Shown here: positions 53,563 to 62,634 of the stretch, one piece after another
Position numbering within the stretch: the first letter of the stretch is position 1
Layout: every line of letters starts with the position of its first letter
Origin: an uncultured Bacteriovoracaceae bacterium
GTDB taxonomy: Bacteria > Bdellovibrionota > Bacteriovoracia > Bacteriovoracales > Bacteriovoracaceae
Reading direction: 5' to 3'
Length of the DNA: 64,000 nt
Assembly (NCBI GenBank): GCA_937923325.1
Contig: CAKZUQ010000004.1
Span: 36,397-100,396, forward strand
The notes under the pieces: model-generated
Databases searched by the model: none
The model's input: the letters and a program-made list of their open reading frames with translations, nothing else
What the model was told of the DNA's origin: nothing
Made by a program: the position numbers and the translations under genes

Positions 53563-54542
53563 GATTTATGGCCTAAAGAAATAATAGCATCTTCAATGTT
53601 AATTTTGACTTCGTATTCGAAATCTTTAACAGCATTCGCATGTGAAAAGTAATGATTTTTAGCGAGTTGAGTAGCAACGAAACGAGTCATAGGAGGTTCA
53701 GGCTTGTTTATTCCAAGTAGACTGTAGATAAGCTCTAGCATATGACCTATAAAGTATGCTTTTTTAAAGCTAATACGCTCTACAATTGGTTCATGGCCTT
53801 TTAAAACAAGTATTTTATTAATAAAGTCCCAAAGGTTTACAGGTGTTTCTTGACCAATAAAGTAACTTCGTTTCGAAATAGTGTTATCGGAAACTAATTT
53901 CTGTAATGCCTTAACATGCGCAGATGCTGCGTTAGAAACATGGATAACATCAACAAGATTATTACCATCCCCTACAATTTTCAAACGACCTTTTTTCGCT
54001 GATTCGACAAGTCTTGGAATTATATGAGGATCACTTTTTCCAAAAATAAGATGAGGTCTCAAACTTAAAGCATAAAAATCAGTTGAGCAATTGTCTAAAA
54101 CATATGATTCGGCCAAAGACTTCGTCTTTGCATAGCTAGTGAGGTATTCACTAGGGTAAGCAATAGACTCATCTCCGTTTAGAATATCATCTTTTCCAAA
54201 TACAACAGAAGGCGAAGAAGTATTGATAAAATACTTAATATTTTGTGAAAGACAAGTGTCTACTAGATTCTTAGTTCCAATATAATTCGTATCATAAAAA
54301 TCTTGTTTTTTACCCCACACACCAGCAATAGCTGCAGTATGAATAACAGCATCAATTCCATTCAAAGCAATTTTGATATCTGAAAGGCTTGTTAATGATC
54401 CTCGTCTTGTAGTAACGCCTAAATCATCAAGGTGCGAATAATGACTTCTAGAAAAGCTGAAAACTTCAAAATTAGATTTTAAGAGTTCTTTGCAAATTTC
54501 TGTACCAAGGAATCCACCACCACCAGTAACTAAAACTTTCAC
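53559..54542 (-). CDS. oleD: OleD, 2-alkyl-3-ketoacid reductase
   Basis: A 327-residue extended SDR (3-beta-HSD family). VLVTGGGGFLGTEI is the NADP motif. AAIAGVWGKKQDFYDTNYIGT and catalytic Tyr/Lys in TSYAKTKSLAE are as in OleD. It reduces the OleA product to a 2-alkyl-3-hydroxyacid. GTG at 54542 overlaps the oleC stop in GTGA, with AAGGAG upstream; a longer ATG-started frame to 54566 is less likely. Confidence 0.92.
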   Translation of the reverse strand: MKVLVTGGGGFLGTEICKELLKSNFEVFSFSRSHYSHLDDLGVTTRRGSLTSLSDIKIALNGIDAVIHTAAIAGVWGKKQDFYDTNYIGTKNLVDTCLSQNIKYFINTSSPSVVFGKDDILNGDESIAYPSEYLTSYAKTKSLAESYVLDNCSTDFYALSLRPHLIFGKSDPHIIPRLVESAKKGRLKIVGDGNNLVDVIHVSNAASAHVKALQKLVSDNTISKRSYFIGQETPVNLWDFINKILVLKGHEPIVERISFKKAYFIGHMLELIYSLLGINKPEPPMTRFVATQLAKNHYFSHANAVKDFEYEVKINIEDAIISLGHKS

Positions 54543-56113
54543 GAGTTTAACTTCTCCTTGGCCCATTCACTAAGTGCCTTTCTATCAATCTTAATATTAT
54601 GCCTAATATCAACGGGAAACTTTGGATGAAATAAAATATGATTAACTTTAAGCTTATTATCATCAATAATTGATTGAATTTTATTCTTTACGGACTTACA
54701 TCCTTCAACAATAAGAGCAGTTTCACTGAGAGATACATTAACAAATGCAACTTTAATAACTCCTCTAATACCAAGAAAATATTGCTCTGTAGGGATTGAG
54801 AAAAATCGCTCTCCAGAAATTAGAAAGCTATGGGCAACTCTACCCGTAAACCATATTCTTCCAAGGGAATCGATATAACCAGTGTCCCCCATTCTATGCC
54901 AGACCTTTTCACCATCAAATATCTTGGCCAGTTTAGTTTTATTTTCAAGCTTATAATACTCTTTGGTTACAGTACTGGAGCTTACAATAATTTCCCCAAT
55001 TTCATTTACTGGTAGAGAGTGAATTTTATCCACCTCTAACTCAGAAATGCTAATAATTTTGACATCAACTCCTTCAAGGGGATCACCGATGCATATCCCT
55101 TTTCCTATAATTTCAGCAGGCATAAATTCAGTTAAAATTTTTTGTCCCGATATATTCGAAACTGGTAAACATTCAGTTGCTCCATAAGGAGTATAAGTTG
55201 TTCCATTAGGTAAAACTGAAGAAAACTTTTCGTGAATAGAATAAGAGATAGGAGCTCCAAACATCACAAAGTATTTTACTGTATTTAATTGAATTTTATC
55301 TTTATGACACAAACTGAGTAGATCATTCCAGATTGCGGGAGAACCGGATACGAAAGATACATTATTTTCTTCAATGTTTTTAAGTAAATCTCGCCCTTTT
55401 GCTTTAGCAGGTTTAGAAGGGTCCATGAAAGGAATAACAGATTTCATACCCATAGACAAAGTAAACATTGCAAAAAGTGGAAAACCAGCAAGGTCGGTAT
55501 CATTATGTGTTAATGAAAATTCGCTTTGCAGTTTTTTAGTTTGTTCAATGAAAATATCATGTGTATACACAACACCTTTTGGTTTTCCAGTACCACCGGA
55601 AGTATATAGTAATGCAGCGGTATCTTCGAGATTAGTACTAGGCGGGATAAACTGTTCAGGAAGTGAGTCAAGACCCTTATAGATAGAATTTGCAAAGAAT
55701 GAGCTTTTTGAATTTGAAATAAAAATGTTTATCTTAGAAAATGGCTTTTTAAAGAATCTTCTTAAAACGTGAACTTTACTCAGTCCAATAAGTACATTCG
55801 CATTTGACTCTCTTATTGCTTTAAGTAATTTATCTTTTCCCATTCCTGGGTCAATAAAAACACCAACTGCACCCACTTTAAAAACACTGAAAACAATTGC
55901 TGCAAAATCAATATTAGGTTTAATAAAGACTAGAACTTTATCTCCCTTTTTAACCCCAAGACTTACTAACTTGTTAGAGAATTGATTGATTCTAGACTCT
56001 AGTTCTGAAAAAGTATAAGACAAATATGAACTATTATTTCCAACAGGAGCAACAACACTTGTTTTAAGTGGAAATTTTTTGGCAGCAATAGTTATTTGCT
56101 CAGCAACATTCAT
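54539..56113 (-). CDS. oleC: OleC, AMP-dependent beta-lactone synthetase
   Basis: A 524-residue ANL-superfamily enzyme. The P-loop YTSGGTGKPKGVVYTH binds ATP, and TPYGATECLPVS and HRMGDTGY(ID) are the A5/A7 motifs. OleC closes a 3-hydroxyacid to a beta-lactone using ATP. The neighbours oleB and oleD confirm the assignment over a generic acyl-CoA ligase. It overlaps oleB by 4 bases. Confidence 0.92.
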   Translation of the reverse strand: MNVAEQITIAAKKFPLKTSVVAPVGNNSSYLSYTFSELESRINQFSNKLVSLGVKKGDKVLVFIKPNIDFAAIVFSVFKVGAVGVFIDPGMGKDKLLKAIRESNANVLIGLSKVHVLRRFFKKPFSKINIFISNSKSSFFANSIYKGLDSLPEQFIPPSTNLEDTAALLYTSGGTGKPKGVVYTHDIFIEQTKKLQSEFSLTHNDTDLAGFPLFAMFTLSMGMKSVIPFMDPSKPAKAKGRDLLKNIEENNVSFVSGSPAIWNDLLSLCHKDKIQLNTVKYFVMFGAPISYSIHEKFSSVLPNGTTYTPYGATECLPVSNISGQKILTEFMPAEIIGKGICIGDPLEGVDVKIISISELEVDKIHSLPVNEIGEIIVSSSTVTKEYYKLENKTKLAKIFDGEKVWHRMGDTGYIDSLGRIWFTGRVAHSFLISGERFFSIPTEQYFLGIRGVIKVAFVNVSLSETALIVEGCKSVKNKIQSIIDDNKLKVNHILFHPKFPVDIRHNIKIDRKALSEWAKEKLNS

Positions 56114-56955
56114 AGAAAGTTTTTAATCTCGTTTATACATTCGTCTCTTTTATCCTCAATGACATAATGACCAGCATCTTTAAAATATACATGCCTAGCT
56201 TCAGGATAGATGTGCTTCCACTTAATAAAGAAATCATCATTAAAACAAAAATCTTTACCACCCCAAAGAATTAACTTATCAAACTTAAGACCTTTTAGTT
56301 TTTTTTCAATATCTATCAAAGTTTCGTATGAACGGTGATCTGACTTTAAAGGAATATCTCTTACAAATTCAGCAACCGCCTTTCTATTAGAGTAATTATT
56401 GTAAGGATATAAATAACCATCTTTTACATTCTTATCTAACTTCTTAACAGTAGTCATAAATGTAGCAGGACCAGCAAAGGCATTAAACTGTCTAACAATA
56501 TATGGCCCAACAACAGGTAATTTACAAAGTGCGATCCTCTTTGGAATTCTGTTTAAATGAAAAGCGGCCGTATTAAGAATAACTGCTTTTTTAAACCTAG
56601 CAGGTAAACGAGTGGCAGCACCAAAACCTATAGCTCCCCCCCAGTCGTGAACAATAAGTGTTATATTTTCTAGGTCTAAAAATAAAATAAGTTTTACAAG
56701 ATTATTTATATGATTATCCAAGGTATACTCATAATCTTCAGGTTTAGAGCTCAAACCACATCCAATATGATCTGGAGCGACGACCTGATGAGTATGAGAA
56801 AACTCTTTAATTAAATCTCTATAATAGAAAGACCATGTAGGGTTACCGTGAATCATTAAAATAGGATCACCGGATCCTTCATTTACATAATTATAGTTGA
56901 GATCATCCATTTGTAAAAAATTAGACTTAAAAGGATATAAGGACTTATCTAACAT
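56110..56955 (-). CDS. oleB: OleB, beta-lactone decarboxylase (alpha/beta hydrolase)
   Basis: A 281-residue alpha/beta hydrolase of the haloalkane-dehalogenase group. MIHGNPTWSFYYR is the oxyanion motif, the nucleophile is Asp104 in VHDWGGAIG and the base is His263 in DAGHYVIED. OleB releases CO2 from the beta-lactone to give a cis-olefin. It overlaps oleA by 7 bases. Confidence 0.92.
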   Translation of the reverse strand: MLDKSLYPFKSNFLQMDDLNYNYVNEGSGDPILMIHGNPTWSFYYRDLIKEFSHTHQVVAPDHIGCGLSSKPEDYEYTLDNHINNLVKLILFLDLENITLIVHDWGGAIGFGAATRLPARFKKAVILNTAAFHLNRIPKRIALCKLPVVGPYIVRQFNAFAGPATFMTTVKKLDKNVKDGYLYPYNNYSNRKAVAEFVRDIPLKSDHRSYETLIDIEKKLKGLKFDKLILWGGKDFCFNDDFFIKWKHIYPEARHVYFKDAGHYVIEDKRDECINEIKNFL

Positions 56956-57968
56956 TGAATCTCCATCATAATTGAATGTAAACCACTACCAATGCCTAAA
57001 AGTGCAATACTTTGATTTTTAGATACAACATCGCTTTGGATTGCCTTACACAAAGTTAAAGGCACTGCTGCACTTCCAGTATTTCCATATTTTTCAAAAG
57101 TGGCGTAATCTTTATTAATATCGAGTTCTAGCTTTTTATAAAGAAGAGTTGTATGAGCAATTCCAACTTGATGAGAAATTAAATGATCATAATCTTTATA
57201 ATTAGACTCTTTAATAAATTCATCCCACGTATTTTTTGCTAATTCAATTCCAGCAGCTAAAAGCTCTGAAGACTCTGTCTCCATCATCAGACCATCAGTT
57301 CCACCACTACCCTGGCAGAGACTAGAAGCAGCTGTGTCACTTTTAGAGTGACTACAAGTAAGTCTAACATTTGAATTCGATAGATTTTTATGCGTCAATA
57401 AAAAAGCAACTCCAGCAGATCCAATAGTTAGGTTCGCAATATATTTTTTCACTGTTTTACGAGTCAAAGAAGTGTCTGTATTAAGTTTTTTAATAGTTTC
57501 TTCTATTAGAGGGCCGGAATTTTCACCAGTAACAATCAATGCTGTTTTTATAATACCAGCTTCAATCTGCTTTGCAGCAAGATCCATTGCATTTAAAAAG
57601 CCTAGGCAAGCATTGGATAAATCAAATGATATGCAATTTGAGCTAAGCTCTAAATTTTTATGAATATAAGAAGCAGTCGAAGGTTCTAAAAAATCTCTAC
57701 AAACAGAGGAATGTATTAAAAGATCCACTTCTTTAATATTAGACTTAAGTAATACTTTTTTAGCTGCTTCAGTTGCGATATCTGATGGCATATGACCAAC
57801 AGGCCAATAACCTCGAGACTTTATACTTGTTTGCAACTCAAGTCTTCCCTGAGGAAGTTTTAATCTGGCATAAATAGGCGCTAAACGTGTTTCAAACTCA
57901 TTACTGGATAAAAAATGTGGAGGGTCGACAAAGTCAAAGCTATCAATCACAACATTATTAAATTTCAC
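56949..57968 (-). CDS. oleA: OleA, head-to-head acyl condensing thiolase
   Basis: A 339-residue thiolase-superfamily enzyme. Cys121 in NACLGFLN is the acyl-holding nucleophile, Glu95 in FLEPSTAS is the OleA-specific base (26 residues before the Cys, as in the characterised OleA), and His266 and Asn296 complete the site. It joins two fatty acyl chains by a non-decarboxylative Claisen step. It overlaps the CrtI-like gene by 4 bases. Confidence 0.94.
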   Translation of the reverse strand: MKFNNVVIDSFDFVDPPHFLSSNEFETRLAPIYARLKLPQGRLELQTSIKSRGYWPVGHMPSDIATEAAKKVLLKSNIKEVDLLIHSSVCRDFLEPSTASYIHKNLELSSNCISFDLSNACLGFLNAMDLAAKQIEAGIIKTALIVTGENSGPLIEETIKKLNTDTSLTRKTVKKYIANLTIGSAGVAFLLTHKNLSNSNVRLTCSHSKSDTAASSLCQGSGGTDGLMMETESSELLAAGIELAKNTWDEFIKESNYKDYDHLISHQVGIAHTTLLYKKLELDINKDYATFEKYGNTGSAAVPLTLCKAIQSDVVSKNQSIALLGIGSGLHSIMMEIQC

Positions 57969-59368
57969 ATATCCTCCATGAGGCCATACATATTTCCTAT
58001 AGATATACCAGATAGCATAGAGCCAACAATTCCTAAAAATCCTTGATCTGTTCCAATGATATATAAATTCTTATATTTAGTTTTTCCGTCTCTAGATTTT
58101 TTAGTACTTCCATAAACAGTACCGTTTAAGTGAGATGTATACTTTTTAATGGTAGTTGGAGAAAATACGTCTTTGTAGACAATATTTAAATCTTTAAATC
58201 CACTTACATATTTATTTAAAATGTTTACAGCATCTTCATATACTTTTTCTTTTTCCTCAAGGTACTGAGATCTCTCGAATGCTTTCCATTGATCAAAGTT
58301 GGCCATAAAAGTGAGTCTAAATAGGCCTTCACCTTCTCGGTTAACTAAATCATAGTTATCCGGGATACAAATTACAGCACTTGAAGAATCATAGCTTGAA
58401 GTTGGTTTTTGATAACTATACTTAGCAGAATCATTGAAAAAAGAAATTGTTGTATCATATTTTGCAGTATCTATTTTTTGGTCAGTAACAATCAAACTCT
58501 CCATGAACGTCATATTACCTACTTCATGCTCTGTTGTATTATCACAGGCCATATAAGTCTCAGGAAGCCCCATACTTGAAAATATTTTGTCACTTAATAA
58601 CTCTTCACCTTTAGTGGTTCTAATTCCATAAGCAACATGATCCTTTGTTAAAACCTCTTCAACTTCACAGCGGAATCTCAGCTCTCCACCGAGTGACTTA
58701 TACTTTTCAACTAAAATATCAAGTATTGTTCTTACACCTCCATCGGGCTTTGAGAATCCTTCAAAGTATAAAGATTTAAACATAACTACAAATTGAGCGA
58801 AGTCCATGTCTTTTTCCCAAGCACTTCCATAGATTAAAAGAGGACATAATATCATTTCATTAAGGAGGTCATTAGTAATATACGAAGATAAAACTTCCCT
58901 TGATGATTGATATTTTAATGAAAGATCAAGCTCATCAAAATCCCGTATATGATTAGTAAGTTTAATAAATTCATCAATATGATTAGGAAATTTTGTAGCA
59001 ATCTCATTTTGAAACATTTCAAACTCATTTGAAAACTTTAGGGTTTCCTCTGAGAATTGGATGAGCGAGTGGCTTTGTTCTTTTAGATTAAGATCATCAT
59101 ATTTTATACGAAGCTGTTTAAGCAATTTGGTCAAAGGAGCACCCTTTGTACCTTTTTTTACAAAGTTAGTTAGAGCGTGCAAACCAACATCAAACTTTCT
59201 TACACCACCAAGTTCTTTATTTCTTCTTTGATAATAAGAGTTTAATCCACCTGAAATTGAATGTTTTTCAACAAGAACAACTTTTTTATCAAACATTGCC
59301 ATTCTTATAGCACAGGCAAGACCACTCATTCCTGCGCCAATAACAATGGCGTCGTATTTTTTAAGCAT
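57965..59368 (-). CDS. CrtI/CrtISO-like FAD-dependent oxidoreductase (second copy)
   Basis: A 467-residue flavoprotein of the same superfamily as that at 48818, with IGAGMSGLACAIRMA, VLVEKHSISGGLNSY and a C-terminal YIIGTDQGFLGIVGSMLSG. It is a distant paralogue of the other. It overlaps the ACP gene by 8 bases upstream and oleA by 4 downstream, so it is built into the pathway. The likely role is desaturation, reduction or isomerisation of the acyl chain before condensation. Confidence 0.85.
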   Translation of the reverse strand: MLKKYDAIVIGAGMSGLACAIRMAMFDKKVVLVEKHSISGGLNSYYQRRNKELGGVRKFDVGLHALTNFVKKGTKGAPLTKLLKQLRIKYDDLNLKEQSHSLIQFSEETLKFSNEFEMFQNEIATKFPNHIDEFIKLTNHIRDFDELDLSLKYQSSREVLSSYITNDLLNEMILCPLLIYGSAWEKDMDFAQFVVMFKSLYFEGFSKPDGGVRTILDILVEKYKSLGGELRFRCEVEEVLTKDHVAYGIRTTKGEELLSDKIFSSMGLPETYMACDNTTEHEVGNMTFMESLIVTDQKIDTAKYDTTISFFNDSAKYSYQKPTSSYDSSSAVICIPDNYDLVNREGEGLFRLTFMANFDQWKAFERSQYLEEKEKVYEDAVNILNKYVSGFKDLNIVYKDVFSPTTIKKYTSHLNGTVYGSTKKSRDGKTKYKNLYIIGTDQGFLGIVGSMLSGISIGNMYGLMEDM

Positions 59369-59609
59369 TAAACTTAGGTGTTAAATAAGCTACACAGCTA
59401 TCAAGTGATGCTAGCTCAGGATAATCCTCGGAAGGAACCTCTACTTTATGTCTTTTTCTAAGCTCCATAACGATATCTAAGAAATCCATAGAGTCTAAAT
59501 CTAATTGATCTCTTAAGCTTTTAGAAGAATCTAAATCTGTAACATCTTCATCAGGTGCAACATCTTCAATTATATCTAAAACTACTTTTTTTACTTCTTC
59601 TTCAGTCAT
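59361..59609 (-). CDS. acyl carrier protein
   Basis: An 82-residue acidic helical ACP. The phosphopantetheine attachment is Ser40 in LDLDSMDFLDIVMEL. DSMD replaces the DSLD of the housekeeping ACP, typical of specialised secondary ACPs. It overlaps the CrtI-like gene by 8 bases and follows the ketosynthase by 11 bases. Confidence 0.92.
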   Translation of the reverse strand: MTEEEVKKVVLDIIEDVAPDEDVTDLDSSKSLRDQLDLDSMDFLDIVMELRKRHKVEVPSEDYPELASLDSCVAYLTPKFNA

Positions 59610-59620
59610 TATATATCTCC

Positions 59621-60850
59621 TTAAAACTTTTTTACAATTACAGTAGAATTTATTCCAAGCATTCCAAATGAATTATTTAAAATGTAATTTATTGAATCCT
59701 TTTTAACAGGCTTATTCAATACTAGATTTTCAAATTCACAATCTGGATCAAGGTTATCTACATTTATACCAGGGTGAACCATATGATCAGTAAAGCTTGG
59801 TATATTTCCTGCCAATTCTAATGCACCAGCAGCCCCCATACAATGACCAATATGTCCTTTTGTAAAGTTAACTTTAGCTTCAGTTCCTTCAAAGGCACTT
59901 TTAACAGCTGCTAATTCATTAATATCACCAGCAACAGTCCCTGTGGCATGCATGTTAACTATATCTATATCAGAATTCTTAAGGTTGGCCTTCTTTAGAG
60001 CTTTTTCTACACACTGAACTTGTCGTTGAGTATTTGGTAGAACAAAGTCAGTTGCATCAGTGTTGACACCATAACCAACAATCTCTCCATATATTCTTGC
60101 TCCTCTTGCAAGAGCCGAGTCTAACCTTTCTAAAGTATAAACACATCCACCTTCAGAAATAACGATACCATTTCTGTCTTTATCGAGAGGTCTAGATGCC
60201 TTAGTAGGATCATCATGACTTCCCAATGCACCCTGAGCTGCAAATGCTGCAAAAATACCGAAAGTATTACTACTCTCGCTTACACCACCACATAAAGCAA
60301 AATCTACTTCGTTTAATAATAGTTGTTGAACAGCTTGAATAATCCCCATATTCCCACCTGCACATGCAGACCCAATTGTGTAATGTGGACCAGTGATTCC
60401 AAGATTTAAATTTACTTCACCAGCTGGAGAATTTGATACAGTTCTTGGATTATGATGATGAGACCAAAAGGACACATTTAATTCATTTTGATGCAACTGA
60501 TAGATCTCTTCTTCTGTTTCTACATTACCATGCTCAGTAATACCGAGATAAGTTCCAACCATTGATTTATCGATAGATTCAAAATTGACTCCAGAGTCAA
60601 CAATGGCCTCATTGGCGCAATAAATTGCAATCGACCCAGCTCTAGTTCCACGCTTTCTCATTTTCTTTTTTTGATATTTATACTCGTCAAAGTCACACAT
60701 TCCAGCAGGGTGAGTTCCCATATATCTAATTTCATTAAAAGAAATTCCAGACTTCCCTTCTAAGAGGTTTGATCTGAATTCATCTAAAGTATTACCGTTT
60801 GGTGCTGTAAGCCCAATGCCTGTTATTACAATTCTTGTCTTTTCATTCAT
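59621..60850 (-). CDS. beta-ketoacyl-ACP synthase (FabF-like KS)
   Basis: A 409-residue condensing enzyme with the Cys163-His301-His336 triad: SACAGGNMG, NMHATGT and KGHIGHCMGAAG (Lys331 present). It should elongate ACP-bound chains by decarboxylative condensation with malonyl-ACP. There is no chain-length-factor partner next to it, so it acts as a homodimer like FabF. It is the first gene of the eight-gene ole operon. SFWSHHHNPR is an unusual His cluster. Confidence 0.9.
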   Translation of the reverse strand: MNEKTRIVITGIGLTAPNGNTLDEFRSNLLEGKSGISFNEIRYMGTHPAGMCDFDEYKYQKKKMRKRGTRAGSIAIYCANEAIVDSGVNFESIDKSMVGTYLGITEHGNVETEEEIYQLHQNELNVSFWSHHHNPRTVSNSPAGEVNLNLGITGPHYTIGSACAGGNMGIIQAVQQLLLNEVDFALCGGVSESSNTFGIFAAFAAQGALGSHDDPTKASRPLDKDRNGIVISEGGCVYTLERLDSALARGARIYGEIVGYGVNTDATDFVLPNTQRQVQCVEKALKKANLKNSDIDIVNMHATGTVAGDINELAAVKSAFEGTEAKVNFTKGHIGHCMGAAGALELAGNIPSFTDHMVHPGINVDNLDPDCEFENLVLNKPVKKDSINYILNNSFGMLGINSTVIVKKF

Positions 60851-61207
60851 TTGTAAGAAATCCCTGAAATTTAATAAAACATCGTTAATTTTTATAATTT
60901 ATAAAAGCATAAATCAATAAAAAAACACTTAATTTCAATAAGTTGGAATCCAAAGAGTTAATACTCAAACATTTGTCTCAAAAAGTTATAAAAATTGATA
61001 AATATAAACTTATAGTTACGAAAAGATCGTAAGTGCTAAGTACCTCAGAATAGGTTTAAAGGATGCATAAATTGGATTGGTAAAAGCAGGCTTAAGAGCG
61101 ATCAGCATAGGGTATTAAAAATTTCTTAATAAGAGATGTTTATTTGTAAAAAATTTGAATTTAACATAAAATATACGATAAGTTAGTATTTGAAGGAGAA
61201 CTAATCC
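60851..61207. other. 357-bp intergenic region before the ole operon
   Basis: AT-rich and without an open frame of note. It must hold the promoter for the KS gene on the minus strand and for the DUF1554-type pseudogene on the plus strand. GAAGGAGAA at 61193-61200 is the pseudogene's ribosome-binding site. I see no clear repeat or tRNA. Confidence 0.6.
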
Positions 61208-61853
61208 ATCTCTAAGAAATCTGTTAAACAAAAAAGATCAATTAAACTTTTATCACTTTCAGTCTTTTCCTTTCTATTTGGCTCTTGTGATGAAATTATC
61301 CTAGATAACCTTGTAAAGAATTCCTCCGACTCCCAGAGCTTTCCAAGTTGTAATATAGAGGATCATTGTAAAATATTTGTAACAAACTCTCAACATGATG
61401 GAAGTATGGACGATATATCTGGTGCTGACGAGAAATGTATGTCCGATTCAAACTACCCTGAAACAGGACTATATAAAGCGATGATTTCAAGATCAACAAG
61501 AATTGCTGCTGTTGGATCCCAAACCGACTGGGTTCTTCAAGCCTCAAAGGAATGTAGAAGATTAGCTAGATGGTGTAACTACTATTGGAACGACAACATC
61601 TGATTCTATTTTCAATCTTTCTAGTGAACTAAATAATAGCGTATCTACATCAAGCGGACTTGCATGGACAGGACTAGCTGGTTCTACCTGGACACCTACT
61701 GATACTTGTGAAGATTGGAGTATAAGCGATCCAGCATATTGTTATGAGCAACCAAGAGATTCAACATCAGGCTACACTGATCTTTTAAATTACGATGGCC
61801 CACAAGCCTATGACTATACTACAAATGTGAGTATTATATGAGTTCAGCAATAA
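61208..61853 (+). pseudogene. decayed DUF1554-type lipoprotein
   Basis: A copy of the gene at 61980 with three lesions. The expected start codon, eight bases after GAAGGAG, reads ATC at 61208. The frame shifts by +1 near 61565-61575 (after CRRL, the expected RLDGVTTIG lies in the next frame). The final Cys codon before VQQ is TGA at 61839-61841. The N-terminus has a lipobox, LFGSC, and SCNIEDHCKIFVTNSQ matches the intact paralogue. Confidence 0.85.
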
Positions 61854-61979
61854 TCATCGTTACTGCAAAAGCCTATTAAGAAAGACTTAACAACTTTCAT
61901 AATTATTTTTACCCTTGAGTTTAATAAGAAACTCGCTTAGAATTTTTATAGGAAATATAAAATCTAAAGAGGAATTTTT

Positions 61980-62621
61980 ATGCCAAAGCAAATAAAAAAA
62001 AGATTAAGTGTCATCAAGTTATTCTTAATTTCTACCTTTTCTTTTCTATTAACAGCTTGTGAAGAAATAGTTCTAAATATAAAAGATGAAGATACTGGAA
62101 TTCAAGATTCTGGATCATGTGCAAGCAGTGATCACTGTAAAATATTCGTTACAGACTCACAGTATGATGGAAACATCGGAGGATCTGCTGGAGGTGATGC
62201 TATTTGTATGTCAGATACAAATTATCCAGGAACAGGAACTTATAAAGCAATGCTAGTAGACTCATCAAGATCAGGAAACCCTTTATCTCAATCAGACTGG
62301 GTTTTACAGGCAAGTAAAGAATACAGAAGACTTGATGGAATTACATCTATAGGAACAACTTCAAATGAAGCTATATTTGCATTAAGTTATGGTTCCCCTC
62401 TTTCAAATACATTTTCAGCAACAGTAACTGGTGCACTATGGACAGGGCTATACGGTCAATATGACAACTGGACAACTTCATACAATTGTAACAACTGGAC
62501 TGCGAACTCTTCAGGAATTACTGGAAGATATGGAGCTGGATACGCAGTTACTTCATCAGCTGTAGATTACGGACCAGGCTCGTGTAATGTACTGGCAAAT
62601 ATTATATGTATTCAACAATAA
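61980..62621 (+). CDS. DUF1554-domain lipoprotein
   Basis: A 213-residue lipoprotein with a signal ending FLLTAC (lipidation Cys). CKIFVTDSQYDGNIGGSAGG and ADxxC-type segments, then GTYKAMLVDSSR, match DUF1554 surface proteins known from Leptospira. Conserved Cys pairs suggest disulfides. It is intact, in contrast to its upstream copy. The start has an AAGAGG site. Confidence 0.8.
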   Translation: MPKQIKKRLSVIKLFLISTFSFLLTACEEIVLNIKDEDTGIQDSGSCASSDHCKIFVTDSQYDGNIGGSAGGDAICMSDTNYPGTGTYKAMLVDSSRSGNPLSQSDWVLQASKEYRRLDGITSIGTTSNEAIFALSYGSPLSNTFSATVTGALWTGLYGQYDNWTTSYNCNNWTANSSGITGRYGAGYAVTSSAVDYGPGSCNVLANIICIQQ

Positions 62622-62634
62622 CCGAAGAGAAAAA

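Noticed and set aside
48818..60850. Carotenoid cluster
   Set aside because: Two CrtI-like genes suggested it, but there is no phytoene synthase, prenyltransferase or cyclase, and all other genes are acyl-chain enzymes.
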